Shown here piece by piece: positions 51,729 through 58,661 of a stretch of 58,661 bases of DNA. The translations under genes were made by a program, and so were the position numbers. This DNA is from Bacillus mycoides (GTDB taxonomy: Bacteria; Bacillota; Bacilli; Bacillales; Bacillaceae_G), in assembly GCF_001757995.1 (NCBI RefSeq), contig NZ_LXLV01000011.1:1-58661 (forward strand), in the 5' to 3' direction. The notes under the pieces were generated by a model, which saw only the letters and a list, made by a program, of their open reading frames with translations, was not told the origin of the DNA and did no database searches. Position 1 is the stretch's first letter; every line of letters starts with the position of its first letter.

Positions 51729-52042
51729 TTCTTGTACTCCTTCATTTGAATTGAAATACGACACTCATATCCACTTATTATAATGAAATTTAGCGAAAAA
51801 AAACATTACAAATCATTTACATTTCGTAAAAATTCAATTTATTTATAAAAAGTCAGATTTTCTATATTTTATTTTTAAGATGTAGAACAAGTATAATGTG
51901 TTTTAGTAGAAATGAAAATATGTATTGTGAGAAAGTGATAGAGAAGTAAGATTTGTTGAAATATAGCCAAGAAGAAGCGGTTAGCTTTAAAAGCATTTCT
52001 TATATAATAAAGAAGGATTTTACGGATGAAGGAGAGAGCGTA
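51729..52042. other. intergenic region between LCP and YhfP-like genes
   Basis: AT-rich, divergent promoter region. A TATAAT at 52003-52008 could be the -10 for the plus-strand gene (weak -35 TTAGCT at 16 bp). A longer in-frame extension of that gene to 51953 lacks an RBS. No RNA element, repeat or small gene that I can support. Confidence 0.5.
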
Positions 52043-53044
52043 ATGAATCATACACCATTCCGAGCAATTGTCGTGAAAGAAAAGGAAAATAATCAATTTG
52101 AAAGAAAGCTTGTTGAGAGAGAAATCAATAGTTTACCTGAAGGAGATGTGCTAATACGGGTTCATTACTCTTCATTAAATTATAAAGATGCTCTTTCAGC
52201 TACTGGTAATAAAGGTGTAACGAGAACATACCCTCATACACCAGGCATCGATGCAGTGGGAGAGGTAGTAGTTAGTAGTGGGAATACTGCCTTTCAGGAA
52301 GGCGATCAAGTTATTGTAACTGGATATGATTTAGGTATGAATACTTCTGGTGGCTTCGGAGAATATATTCGCGTGCCATCATCTTGGGTTGTTCCTTTAC
52401 CAAAAGAAATGTCTTTGAAGGAAAGTATGATGTACGGGACAGCCGGTTTTACAGCTGCCTTATCGGTATATAAGCTCATTAGAGCGGGAATTACACCTAG
52501 TACGGGAGATGTTTTAGTAACGGGTGCTACGGGCGGAGTAGGCAGTGTAGCAGTTAGTATTTTAGGGAAGCTAGGATATAGCGTAGTAGGGGCAACAGGG
52601 AAAATGGAAGAGAAAGAGATGCTGCTACGTTTAGGTGCAAAAAAGATGATTCATCGCGCGGAATTGAGTGATGAATCAGGAAGACCGATGCTTAAAGGAA
52701 TATATGCTGGGGTTGTCGATACTGTAGGCGGAAACATGTTAGAAAGTTCTTTAAAGGTAGTTAAGTATGGAGGCTGTGTAACAACGTGTGGTAACGTAGC
52801 AGGGCATGAATTAAATACAACTGTATACCCATTCATATTACGAGGGATTAGCCTTTTAGGAATAGATTCAGTTCAATGTCCAGTAGATGTGAGAAGAGAA
52901 GTGTGGGCATTGCTAGCCGGTGAGTGGAAAAATTCAGAGTTATTATCTTATACAGAAGAATGTACATTAAAAGAATTAGATGAGAAGTTTACACTTATAC
53001 TGCAAGGAAAGTTAAAAGGAAGAACGGTTGTAAAGGTGAAATGA
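52043..53044 (+). CDS. YhdH/YhfP-type quinone/acryloyl-CoA oxidoreductase
   Basis: 333 aa from ATG 52043, after GAAGGAGAGAGCG. Zinc-free MDR family: SSLNYKDALSATGNKGVTRTYPHTPGIDAVGEV, GFGEYIRVPSSWVVPLP and the cofactor loop VTGATGGVGSVAVSIL. The YhdH/YhfP branch (acrylyl-CoA reductase AcuI and relatives) fits best: NADPH-dependent reduction of an enoyl compound. Monocistronic. Confidence 0.91.
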   Translation: MNHTPFRAIVVKEKENNQFERKLVEREINSLPEGDVLIRVHYSSLNYKDALSATGNKGVTRTYPHTPGIDAVGEVVVSSGNTAFQEGDQVIVTGYDLGMNTSGGFGEYIRVPSSWVVPLPKEMSLKESMMYGTAGFTAALSVYKLIRAGITPSTGDVLVTGATGGVGSVAVSILGKLGYSVVGATGKMEEKEMLLRLGAKKMIHRAELSDESGRPMLKGIYAGVVDTVGGNMLESSLKVVKYGGCVTTCGNVAGHELNTTVYPFILRGISLLGIDSVQCPVDVRREVWALLAGEWKNSELLSYTEECTLKELDEKFTLILQGKLKGRTVVKVK

Positions 53045-53075
53045 AAAAAGAGACGCTCAAATTAGCGTCTCTTTT
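53044..53075. terminator. bidirectional terminator
   Basis: AAAAAGAGACGCT / AGCGTCTCTTTT between convergent genes. Confidence 0.9.
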
Positions 53076-53078
53076 CTA

Positions 53079-54734
53079 TTATAATGATTGTTTTAAATTT
53101 ACTTTTCCTTGTTCACCTAAAACGCCATCAGCAATATTTACAGCGTGATCACCGATACGTTCTAAGTTACTTACCATATCAACGAAAATGATGCTTGCAT
53201 CACCTGAACAGCTACGTTCGTTCAGACGTAATACATGACGTTTACGAAGAACACGTTCCATTTGGTCAATTTTACGTTCTTTCGCAATAACCGTTTGAGC
53301 TAGTTCAGTGTCGAAGTTTGTTAAAGCATTGATTGCATCTTGTAATGTTGAAATTGTTAATTCAAGCATTTCATTTAATTCAGCTAGTGCCTCATCTGAT
53401 AGTGAAACACGATTTGAAATTTGGAAATCTACAAGTTCTACCAGATTTTCTACATGATCACCGACACGTTCAATATCTCCAACAACACCTGCTAAAACTG
53501 AATGTTTTTCAGAGTCTGTAGGTGAAAGTGGTTTTTCTGATAGTAAAACTAAATACTCGGTAATTTTTTTATCTAAATTGTTAATAGCTCCTTCTAATTG
53601 AGTAGCCATGTTAGCGTGTTTTTTGTCTTGTGTATTTAAAAATTGGTTTGCTTCTTTTAATCCATGTAATGAGAATTCAGCCATGCGAACAATTTCTTTT
53701 TGCGCTTCTGTTAGTGCGATAGCAGGAGATTGTTCAATAAAAATTGGATTTAAATGTTGCGGTTTGAAATCAATAGCAGAATCTTCGCCGCGAATAAGTT
53801 TTGTTACAATCCATGCTAATACAGCGATGAATGGGAATTGAATAAGTGCATTTGTTACGTTAAATGTTCCGTGGGCAAATGCGATTGTCATTTCTGGATT
53901 TAAGTTTAATGATGTTTGGAAATATTGAATTAAACTTGTAAATGGTACTAATAAAATCGTAAAGATAATTGTACCGACGATATTAAAGATAACGTGAACT
54001 AATGCTGCACGTCTTGCTGCAATAGAAGTACCAATTGCTGCTAATACAGCTGTAATTGTTGTACCGATGTTATCACCGAATAATACAGGAAGGGAAGCTT
54101 GTAAATCGATTGCACCCTGGCCAAATAGTTCTTGCAAAATACCGATTGTCGCACTTGAACTTTGTACGATTAAAGTGAAGACTGTACCAACAACGATTCC
54201 TAAGATTGGGTTATCACTCATACTAACCATTAATTCTTGGAATGATTCTAAAGAGCGAAGAGGTTTCATACCTGAGCTCATCAATTCTAAACCGAAGAAT
54301 AACATACCAAAACCAAATATAACTTGACCTAAAGAATGTACTTTTTTATTTTTAAAGAAGAATAGTAAGATTGCTCCAACTGCCATAATTGGAAGAGCGT
54401 ATTCTCCGATTTTAATTCCGATAATAAATGCAGTAACTGTCGTTCCGATGTTGGCACCCATAATAACACCGATTGCTTGTCTTAATGTCATAAATCCGGC
54501 ACTTACAAGTCCGACTGTTAAAGCGGTTGTTCCTGAACTTGATTGAATTAATACTGTAACTAACATACCTGCTAGTACACCCATAAGAGGGTTTGTTGTA
54601 AAACGATCTAGAATATCGCGAAGACGATCTCCAGCTGCTTGTTGCAGTCCATCGCCCATGTATTTAATCCCGAATAAGAAAATACCTAATCCACCAATGA
54701 ACTGGAAGATCATATCTTGAATATTGTATTCCAC
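53079..54734 (-). CDS. Na+/phosphate cotransporter with PhoU-like domain
   Basis: 551 aa from GTG 54734, placed 8 nt after AAGGAG; an upstream GTG at 54743 overlaps the RBS. Two inverted PNaS repeats, each with a QSSS motif: VLIQSSSGTTALTVGLVSAG and LIVQSSSATIGILQELFG. The cytoplasmic C-terminus (about 350-545) is a PhoU-like helical domain (VVGDIERVGDHVENLVEL and DMVSNLERIGDHAVNIADG repeats). It takes up phosphate with Na+ or works as a phosphate exporter/c-di-AMP-independent homeostat; direction cannot be told. Confidence 0.93.
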   Translation of the reverse strand: MEYNIQDMIFQFIGGLGIFLFGIKYMGDGLQQAAGDRLRDILDRFTTNPLMGVLAGMLVTVLIQSSSGTTALTVGLVSAGFMTLRQAIGVIMGANIGTTVTAFIIGIKIGEYALPIMAVGAILLFFFKNKKVHSLGQVIFGFGMLFFGLELMSSGMKPLRSLESFQELMVSMSDNPILGIVVGTVFTLIVQSSSATIGILQELFGQGAIDLQASLPVLFGDNIGTTITAVLAAIGTSIAARRAALVHVIFNIVGTIIFTILLVPFTSLIQYFQTSLNLNPEMTIAFAHGTFNVTNALIQFPFIAVLAWIVTKLIRGEDSAIDFKPQHLNPIFIEQSPAIALTEAQKEIVRMAEFSLHGLKEANQFLNTQDKKHANMATQLEGAINNLDKKITEYLVLLSEKPLSPTDSEKHSVLAGVVGDIERVGDHVENLVELVDFQISNRVSLSDEALAELNEMLELTISTLQDAINALTNFDTELAQTVIAKERKIDQMERVLRKRHVLRLNERSCSGDASIIFVDMVSNLERIGDHAVNIADGVLGEQGKVNLKQSL

Positions 54735-54922
54735 GCATTCCACTCCTTAAATTTCATGTACGATGTCATTATTAACTAAACCTTGAGGCACTGTAAACGG
54801 TTTATCAGTAAAATTTACACTAAATTTACAAAGTGATAAAAAGTTTACAAATCTTTAAAGAAACACCTGGATTTAATTGGTTTTTTAGATGATATATCTG
54901 ATCGGTTTGTAAAGAAATCACA

Positions 54923-55003
54923 TTTATCACACTATTTGCGGATAGTAAAAATAGGAGAGGTAAACTATCCAAATTGGATGCGCTAAGTAAAGTTTCACCT
55001 TAT
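54923..55003 (+). repeat. bcr1 remnant, copy E (ends kept, centre lost)
   Basis: TTTAT, then CACACTATTTGCGGATAGTA (matching the left end of copy B) and, 40 bp later, AAGTAAAGTTTCACCTTAT (matching the right end). The central hairpin and GCCCGATTGG block are absent. About 81 bp versus 158. The rest of 54735-55190 is AT-rich with one terminator and no supported gene. Confidence 0.75.
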
Positions 55004-55092
55004 TTATAATAATGGTTCTTTGTATATTTTTTGATTAAAGTTAGAAAAATATGTGGGGGGAAATGGGGAGGTTTGAAATGGATGTATTAAAT

Positions 55093-55135
55093 GAAAAAAG
55101 CAGTGTGATTTTTTTAGGAATCCACTGCTTTTTTC
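55093..55135 (-). terminator. terminator of the MFS gene
   Basis: GAAAAAAGCAGTG / CACTGCTTTTTTC with an inner GATT/AATC extension, 55 bp after the stop on the minus strand. Confidence 0.88.
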
Positions 55136-55190
55136 AAATGTGTATACATGATTTTTTGGTCCAAGTACTTCGAAAAAGAACCAATTAGCA

Positions 55191-56393
55191 CTACCCAACG
55201 GCTTTTTCTTTTGTTTTATCCCCTTGTTTTTGCTTCCGTAAGCTTGTGATGTAAATGAAAAGAAAAGCGATAAGTAATAGAGAGGAATATCGATATACAG
55301 TTGCATAGTTGGTAAAGTGTGCAATGAATCCAAAAATAATCGCTCCAGCACCAATTCCAAGATCAAATGCTGAGAAGAATGTTGCTGTTGCTACTCCTCT
55401 CCGGTGCGGTGCTACGCGGTCAATCATCCATGCTTGTAGTGCCGGTTGAATTGCTCCGAAACCACTGCCGTAGCACGCTGCGGCAATAATTAAACTCGGA
55501 ATTGTAGTTGTATACGACAGCAAGATAATACCTGTAAACGTAATAATAACTCCTGGAATGATGACGAATGTATGGCCTTTCGTATCATATAATCTTCCAG
55601 AAAACGGACGAGTTACAGCGATTGCAAGTGCGTTAAATAAAAAGAAGAGACTGATATCAGCAATCCCGACTTCCGTAGCAAATAATGTGATAAAGCTCCC
55701 AATTCCCCCGTACATTAATGTAATACATAATATTAATAATGAAGGAAGTAAAGCTTTACGCTCAATAAATCCATCGAGAAAGGTACCAGATGTTTGCTGT
55801 GGTGGTTGCGGCGATTTTTTGATTTGAAGTAGTTTCGTTAATATTAATGAAACTATTGTGCATGAAAGTGCACATAAAAAAAGAATCGTGAAGTTATATG
55901 CTTGCATAAGCCAAAGTCCGATAAGCGGACCGAGCGCCATGGCGATAGTTCCAGAAAGACCGAAATACCCCATGCCTTCACCGCGGCGAGCTTGCGGAAT
56001 TAAATCTGAAACGACAGTTCCGTATGTAGTCGTTGTAATACCAAAACCAGCTCCGTGTAAAATTCGAACGGCAAGCAATAGGAAAACGGTTGAAGCGAAA
56101 AGATAACTGCCCATAGCGAGTAAACAAATAGCGGTACCGATCATTAAAATGATTTTTTTGTTGAATTTCTGCAAGGCATTTCCAGTTAGCGGCCTAATAA
56201 AAAGTGCGGCAACGGTAAACATGCCGACAACGAATCCGATATTTGAACTTGTGCCCCCAATTTCTTTCACATAAACAGGTAAAGTTGGAATTAACATTTG
56301 AAATCCTAAAAACATACATAAGTTTGCTAGAATTAGCGCAATAAACTCTTTTGTCCATAACGGTTCTCGTTTTACGAGTACTGCCTCTCCCAT
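55191..56393 (-). CDS. MFS transporter
   Basis: 400 aa from ATG 56393, after TAGGGGATGAAT; the frame extends 20 codons into the bcr1 copy and is rejected there. Twelve hydrophobic segments. Motif A variant IRPLTGNALQKFNKKIILM after helix 2 and ARILHGAGFGITTTTYGTVVSD as motif C-like helix 5; a second motif-A-like TRPFSGRLYDTKGH in the C half. YfkF/YwoG-type drug:H+ antiporter-like; substrate unknown. A bcr1 copy sits only 23 bp upstream of the start. Confidence 0.9.
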   Translation of the reverse strand: MGEAVLVKREPLWTKEFIALILANLCMFLGFQMLIPTLPVYVKEIGGTSSNIGFVVGMFTVAALFIRPLTGNALQKFNKKIILMIGTAICLLAMGSYLFASTVFLLLAVRILHGAGFGITTTTYGTVVSDLIPQARRGEGMGYFGLSGTIAMALGPLIGLWLMQAYNFTILFLCALSCTIVSLILTKLLQIKKSPQPPQQTSGTFLDGFIERKALLPSLLILCITLMYGGIGSFITLFATEVGIADISLFFLFNALAIAVTRPFSGRLYDTKGHTFVIIPGVIITFTGIILLSYTTTIPSLIIAAACYGSGFGAIQPALQAWMIDRVAPHRRGVATATFFSAFDLGIGAGAIIFGFIAHFTNYATVYRYSSLLLIAFLFIYITSLRKQKQGDKTKEKAVG

Positions 56394-56415
56394 ATATTCA
56401 TCCCCTATATAAAAG

Positions 56416-56571
56416 TTTTCCCGCGTTAACGGGCAGTAAGACTCTCCCCTCAAAATTTGGCTGGAGCAAAGAAGTTAGGTGGGAGCCCTGCTGTCCGTTA
56501 ACGCCCGATTGGTGAAGGCTAATAATCAGTGGGGATGAACAAAACCCCCACTGATTAAAGTTTCACTTTAT
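56416..56571 (+). repeat. bcr1-type dispersed repeat, copy C (near complete)
   Basis: About 156 bp. Left end CCCGCGTTAACGGGCAGTAA (left TTTAT is TTTTC here), then CTCAAAATTTGGCTGGAG, AAGTTAGGTGGGAG, GCCCGATTGGTGAAGGCT, the hairpin AATCAGTGGGG / CCCCACTGATT, and AAAGTTTCACTTTAT. Very close to copy B in the second half. It is in the 5' region of the MFS gene, inserted against its reading direction. The remaining 56572-56645 stretch holds no gene. Confidence 0.9.
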
Positions 56572-56645
56572 CTCTGTTCTTTCGAGTATATGTATTGGTC
56601 AACGTAACAGTCAAGGAAGGTGCCTTGAAAACGTATAACAATTTT

Positions 56646-57508
56646 GGTTCTGGTGCAAAGATAAAATAAAAGAGAATATAGCGCATATATTTCTAGCGGA
56701 ATTGTATTTTATGCTGTTAGTCCAAAAAATTGATGGATGAATTTTTTCTGGTTTTGAACAGACTGATCCCGTAAATCAATCTGTTCTTTTTTAATCATAT
56801 GCATGGCTTCCACTCCTGCAAGAATGGATATAGCTGTGCGAAAAGACTTGAACCCTAACATAGAACGCACACGTTTCTTAATAAAACGATGATCTTGTTC
56901 CACTATATTATTGAGATATTTAACTTGCCTTATTTGTATGCCTTCAGGCATACGTTTCTCTTCTTTTAATTCTTGAATTGCTACAGGATAGGCTGGGTTC
57001 TTTTCTACTGTTATAACGCGAGGTTTAGAAACGTGCGAAAAAGCCAAGGCTTTCTTGAAAAAGCACTTGGCTGCTTGTTTATCTCTTGATTTACTTAGAT
57101 AAAAATTAATGGTATTTCCTTCTGAATCAACGGCACGATATAAATACATCCATTGACCTTTTACTTTAATATAAGTTTCATCGACTCTCCATGAATCATT
57201 TGTTGATTTAAGATGTTGTCGTACTTTCTCTTCCAATTGAGGTCTATATTGATGAACCCAGCGTATAATCGTTGTGTGAGCAACAGATAACCCTCTTTCC
57301 TCCATCATTTCCACCAGGTTACGGAAGCTCAAATTGTACCGTAGGTACCACCTTACTGTTAATAAGATTAGTTCAGGCTGATAATGCCTCCATTTGAACA
57401 AATTTTTCTTTTCCACACCGATCACGCACCTTTTTTAGAGTAATATTATCAGTATGTCCAAGTTTAGGAGATTACTTGTAAGAACTTTAGAGTTTTTGCA
57501 CCAGAACC
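56646..57508 (-). mobile_element. IS6-family (IS240-like) insertion sequence, complete
   Basis: 863 bp bounded by inverted repeats GGTTCTGGTGCAAA (56646-56659) and TTTGCACCAGAACC (57495-57508), enclosing one transposase gene. IS6 elements usually make 8-bp target duplications: the flanks here are ACAATTTT and ATATAAAA, so no duplication is visible, which suggests recombination or deletion next to the element. Confidence 0.92.
56709..57425 (-). CDS. IS6-family transposase with D-to-E change in the catalytic triad
   Basis: 238 aa. IS240-like: FKWRHYQPELILLTVRWYLRY, LSVAHTTIIRWVHQY, first catalytic Asp in SWRVDETYIKVKGQW, and third catalytic Glu in NNIVEQDHRFIKKR. At the second position, where family members have a TVDKNPAYP-type motif, this copy reads VITVEKNPAYPVAI, so Asp is replaced by Glu (codon GAA). 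The rest of the gene is intact and full length, so the copy may be recently inactivated or weakly active. Confidence 0.92.
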   Translation of the reverse strand: MIGVEKKNLFKWRHYQPELILLTVRWYLRYNLSFRNLVEMMEERGLSVAHTTIIRWVHQYRPQLEEKVRQHLKSTNDSWRVDETYIKVKGQWMYLYRAVDSEGNTINFYLSKSRDKQAAKCFFKKALAFSHVSKPRVITVEKNPAYPVAIQELKEEKRMPEGIQIRQVKYLNNIVEQDHRFIKKRVRSMLGFKSFRTAISILAGVEAMHMIKKEQIDLRDQSVQNQKKFIHQFFGLTA

Positions 57509-57566
57509 ATATAAAATACATATTTATAAAAAATATTTTATTTTACCATTTTTAAGGAGGATAATT

Positions 57567-58187
57567 ATGGATAAAACAACTAAAGAAGAATTTAATTATA
57601 TCGATTACTGGGAAAATAATTATGCCAATGGAGGAACTTCAGGAAGTGGATCATATGGAATGTTAGCAGAATTCAAGAAAGATGTAATTAATGAATTAAT
57701 AATTGAAAACCAAATTCAAACTGTAATTGAATTTGGTTGTGGCGATGGTAACCAATTAAAATATATGGAATATCCTAACTACTTAGGTATGGATATTTCA
57801 CCTACATCTATAGATATATGTTCAAAAATGTTTACAAAAGATAACACAAAAAATTTTTTATTATACAATCCTAAATATTTTATTAATAAAGGATATTTCA
57901 AAAGTGATTTAGTAGTATGTTTAGATGTTTTATATCACATCACAAATGAGACTGATTTTCAAAAAACTTTAGACGATATTTTTTCTTGTAATTCTTCTTT
58001 TATTATTTTATATACAAGAATTGTTAAATCAGAAGGGTTTGTGTATAGTATTCCAACAATTAAAGATCGAGATATCTTGAGTTATATATCAAAATACAAA
58101 GATTATAACGTATTAAAAATTATAGAACAAAAATATAAAAAATTATCATCAGCTGATTTTATTATTTTAGAAAAAAATAAAAAATAA
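57567..58187 (+). CDS. class I SAM-dependent methyltransferase, IS-flanked passenger
   Basis: 206 aa, ATG after TTAAGGAGGATAATT. Rossmann-type methyltransferase: motif I VIEFGCGDGNQLKYM (about 53-67), acidic loop GMDISPTSIDIC, and motif IV-like DLVVCLDVLYHITNET. Similar N-terminal opening (YIDYWENNYANGGTSGSGSYG) is common in small-molecule or capsule/antibiotic-related methyltransferases. Base composition is much more AT-rich than the neighbours, with long A/T runs, so horizontal origin is likely. Substrate unknown. It lies between a full IS6 element and an IS6 remnant. Confidence 0.87.
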   Translation: MDKTTKEEFNYIDYWENNYANGGTSGSGSYGMLAEFKKDVINELIIENQIQTVIEFGCGDGNQLKYMEYPNYLGMDISPTSIDICSKMFTKDNTKNFLLYNPKYFINKGYFKSDLVVCLDVLYHITNETDFQKTLDDIFSCNSSFIILYTRIVKSEGFVYSIPTIKDRDILSYISKYKDYNVLKIIEQKYKKLSSADFIILEKNKK

Positions 58188-58209
58188 AATATAAAATAAA
58201 ATATAAAAT

Positions 58210-58247
58210 AAACAAAAAGATTAACCATTAAGGTTAATCTTTTTGTT
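58210..58247 (+). terminator. terminator of the methyltransferase gene
   Basis: 17-bp near-symmetric stem AAACAAAAAGATTAACC / GGTTAATCTTTTTGTTT, just after a run of ATAAAAT-type tandem repeats (58187-58209). Confidence 0.9.
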
Positions 58248-58259
58248 TATTTTATTAAA

Positions 58260-58423
58260 CCCTTGTTTTTGGGTGTGAGTGCTGGTTGGGGGATTTGGGG
58301 GCTAGCCCCCAAGATTTTAACGTAACTAAATACGGCATAAGAATACTATTCAGAGCGATAGAACTGGGTGGTTCGGCTGGTACAATTGCTAGTCCAAGTC
58401 GAACAACTTAACCCGGTTTTTAG
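58260..58423. other. foreign-looking non-coding segment with GC-rich palindrome
   Basis: Different texture from the AT-rich methyltransferase region: GGGTGTGAGTGCTGGTTGGG, then a palindrome TTGGGGGCTAGCCCCCAA (58293-58310), then ACGTAACTAAATACGGCATA and AGAGCGATAGAACTGGGTGG. No ORF. It could be a plasmid or conjugative-element remnant (replication or transfer region), carried in with the IS6 elements; not identified. Confidence 0.45.
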
Positions 58424-58536
58424 GGTTCTGGTGCAAAAAGATAATAAAGCGCATAGATTCCTAACGGAATCGTATCTTATGCTGCAAGTCCAAACAATTG
58501 ATGGATGAATTCTTTCTGATTTTGGACAGACTGGTT
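58424..58536 (-). mobile_element. second IS6-family copy, left-end remnant
   Basis: Starts with the same inverted repeat GGTTCTGGTGCAAA and runs into the last ~20 codons of a transposase on the minus strand (…NQKEFIHQLFGLAA then stop at 58477-58479), 80-90% like the complete copy at 56646. Homology stops at about 58536, where another element begins. Same orientation as the complete copy. Confidence 0.85.
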
Positions 58537-58661
58537 GATATTATCCCCTTAAGGTAGACAGTGTAAAAAGACCATGAATACACATGGATGTTACACTTTT
58601 ACTTGGAGGGGATTTTATTATGGTTAAAAAAGGGGATAAATTTCAAACTTATTCAGATAAA
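58537..58661 (+). mobile_element. start of a probable IS3-family element (truncated by window end)
   Basis: Begins close to TGATATTATCCCCTTAAGGT and AGACAGTGTAAAAAG, an IS3/IS150-like terminal region with the leader of an orfA. It interrupts the IS6 remnant. The other end lies outside the window, so the family call rests on the short orfA start and the edge sequence. Confidence 0.55.
58620..58661 (+). CDS. orfA of probable IS3-family transposase, 5' end only
   Basis: ATG 58620 after TTGGAGGGGATTTTATT; 14 codons remain: MVKKGDKFQTYSDK. The basic start is like IS3-family OrfA helix-turn-helix proteins. Confidence 0.55.
   Translation, partial: MVKKGDKFQTYSDK

Noticed and set aside
55004-55366. 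120-codon minus-strand frame after the MFS gene
   Set aside because: It overlaps the end of the MFS gene in another frame, crosses a terminator and a bcr1 edge, and its translation looks random (Phe/Leu/Ser-rich).
56394-56453. 20 extra N-terminal residues of the MFS protein
   Set aside because: They would be encoded by the bcr1 repeat; the start at 56393 follows a proper RBS and gives the normal MFS N-terminus.
56638-57516. 8-bp target-site duplication of the IS6 element
   Set aside because: The flanking octamers ACAATTTT and ATATAAAA differ, so no duplication can be claimed.

Overview
The window is a chromosomal segment of a Bacillus cereus group bacterium (B. cereus/anthracis/thuringiensis). 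The evidence is low GC, the bcr1-type dispersed repeats (three near-complete copies and two decayed ones), a GerA-type spore germination operon, spoVR, the tandem TPP riboswitches ahead of tenA known from B. anthracis, and the c-di-AMP riboswitch ahead of kdp known from B. thuringiensis.

Layout. 1-1265: the end of a tRNA cluster (one partial and 13 complete tRNAs) closed by a terminator. 1.3-5.1 kb: a CBS-domain protein, a bcr1 repeat, an unrecognised 383-aa protein, and on the minus strand an SH3b/M23 cell-wall peptidase followed by two small membrane proteins (one only 51 aa). 5.3-13.5 kb: a ten-gene thiamin operon (tenA-thiZ-thiX-thiY-tenI-thiO-thiS-thiG-thiF-thiD) behind two tandem TPP riboswitches, each with its own terminator. 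It combines pyrimidine salvage (TenA plus the ThiXYZ transporter) with thiazole synthesis and HMP kinase. 13.5-20.7 kb: two separate c-di-AMP riboswitches. The first precedes two uncharacterised small genes; the second precedes the potassium pump operon (a 34-aa ORF, kdpF, kdpA, kdpB, kdpC) and a kdpD that lacks the kinase half.

20.7-33.8 kb: an MFS pump divergent from a MarR regulator with shared palindromic operators; a patatin-like protein; a secreted small protein followed by a complete two-permease/one-ATPase ABC system, a candidate peptide toxin/exporter/immunity locus; a purine permease; an SDR; an L,D-transpeptidase; and a thiol-redox neighbourhood (DUF1540, thioredoxin-like, BdbC, PCYCGC lipoprotein). 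33.8-42.1 kb: a ger operon in A-C-B order, a secreted helical protein, a nitroreductase, SpoVR and a ceramidase-like protein. 42.1-45.3 kb: a MarR regulator with two strong operators divergent from two tandem paralogues of unknown function, then a 47-bp Fur-box-like palindrome ahead of a truncated V8-like protease that runs into a lipoprotein gene.

45.4-49.9 kb: a reactive-sulfur detoxification locus: a CstR-type persulfide sensor, TusA-rhodanese fusion, rhodanese-persulfide dioxygenase fusion, TusA, two rhodaneses, a DsrE-like protein and a TauE exporter. Four CstR-operator-like sites are spread along it. 49.9-56.4 kb: a YbjN-like protein, an LCP-family enzyme, a YhdH/YhfP reductase, a Na/Pi cotransporter and an MFS pump. 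56.6-58.7 kb: a mobile patch. An IS6-family element (with an Asp-to-Glu change at the presumed second catalytic residue), a very AT-rich methyltransferase gene, and a second IS6 remnant in the same orientation that is cut by the start of what looks like an IS3-family element at the window edge.

The least explained loci are the first c-di-AMP riboswitch unit (13.5-14.4 kb), the secreted-protein/ABC unit (23.7-27.1 kb), the Fur-box/truncated protease junction (44.2-45.3 kb) and the IS6-flanked methyltransferase (56.6-58.5 kb).
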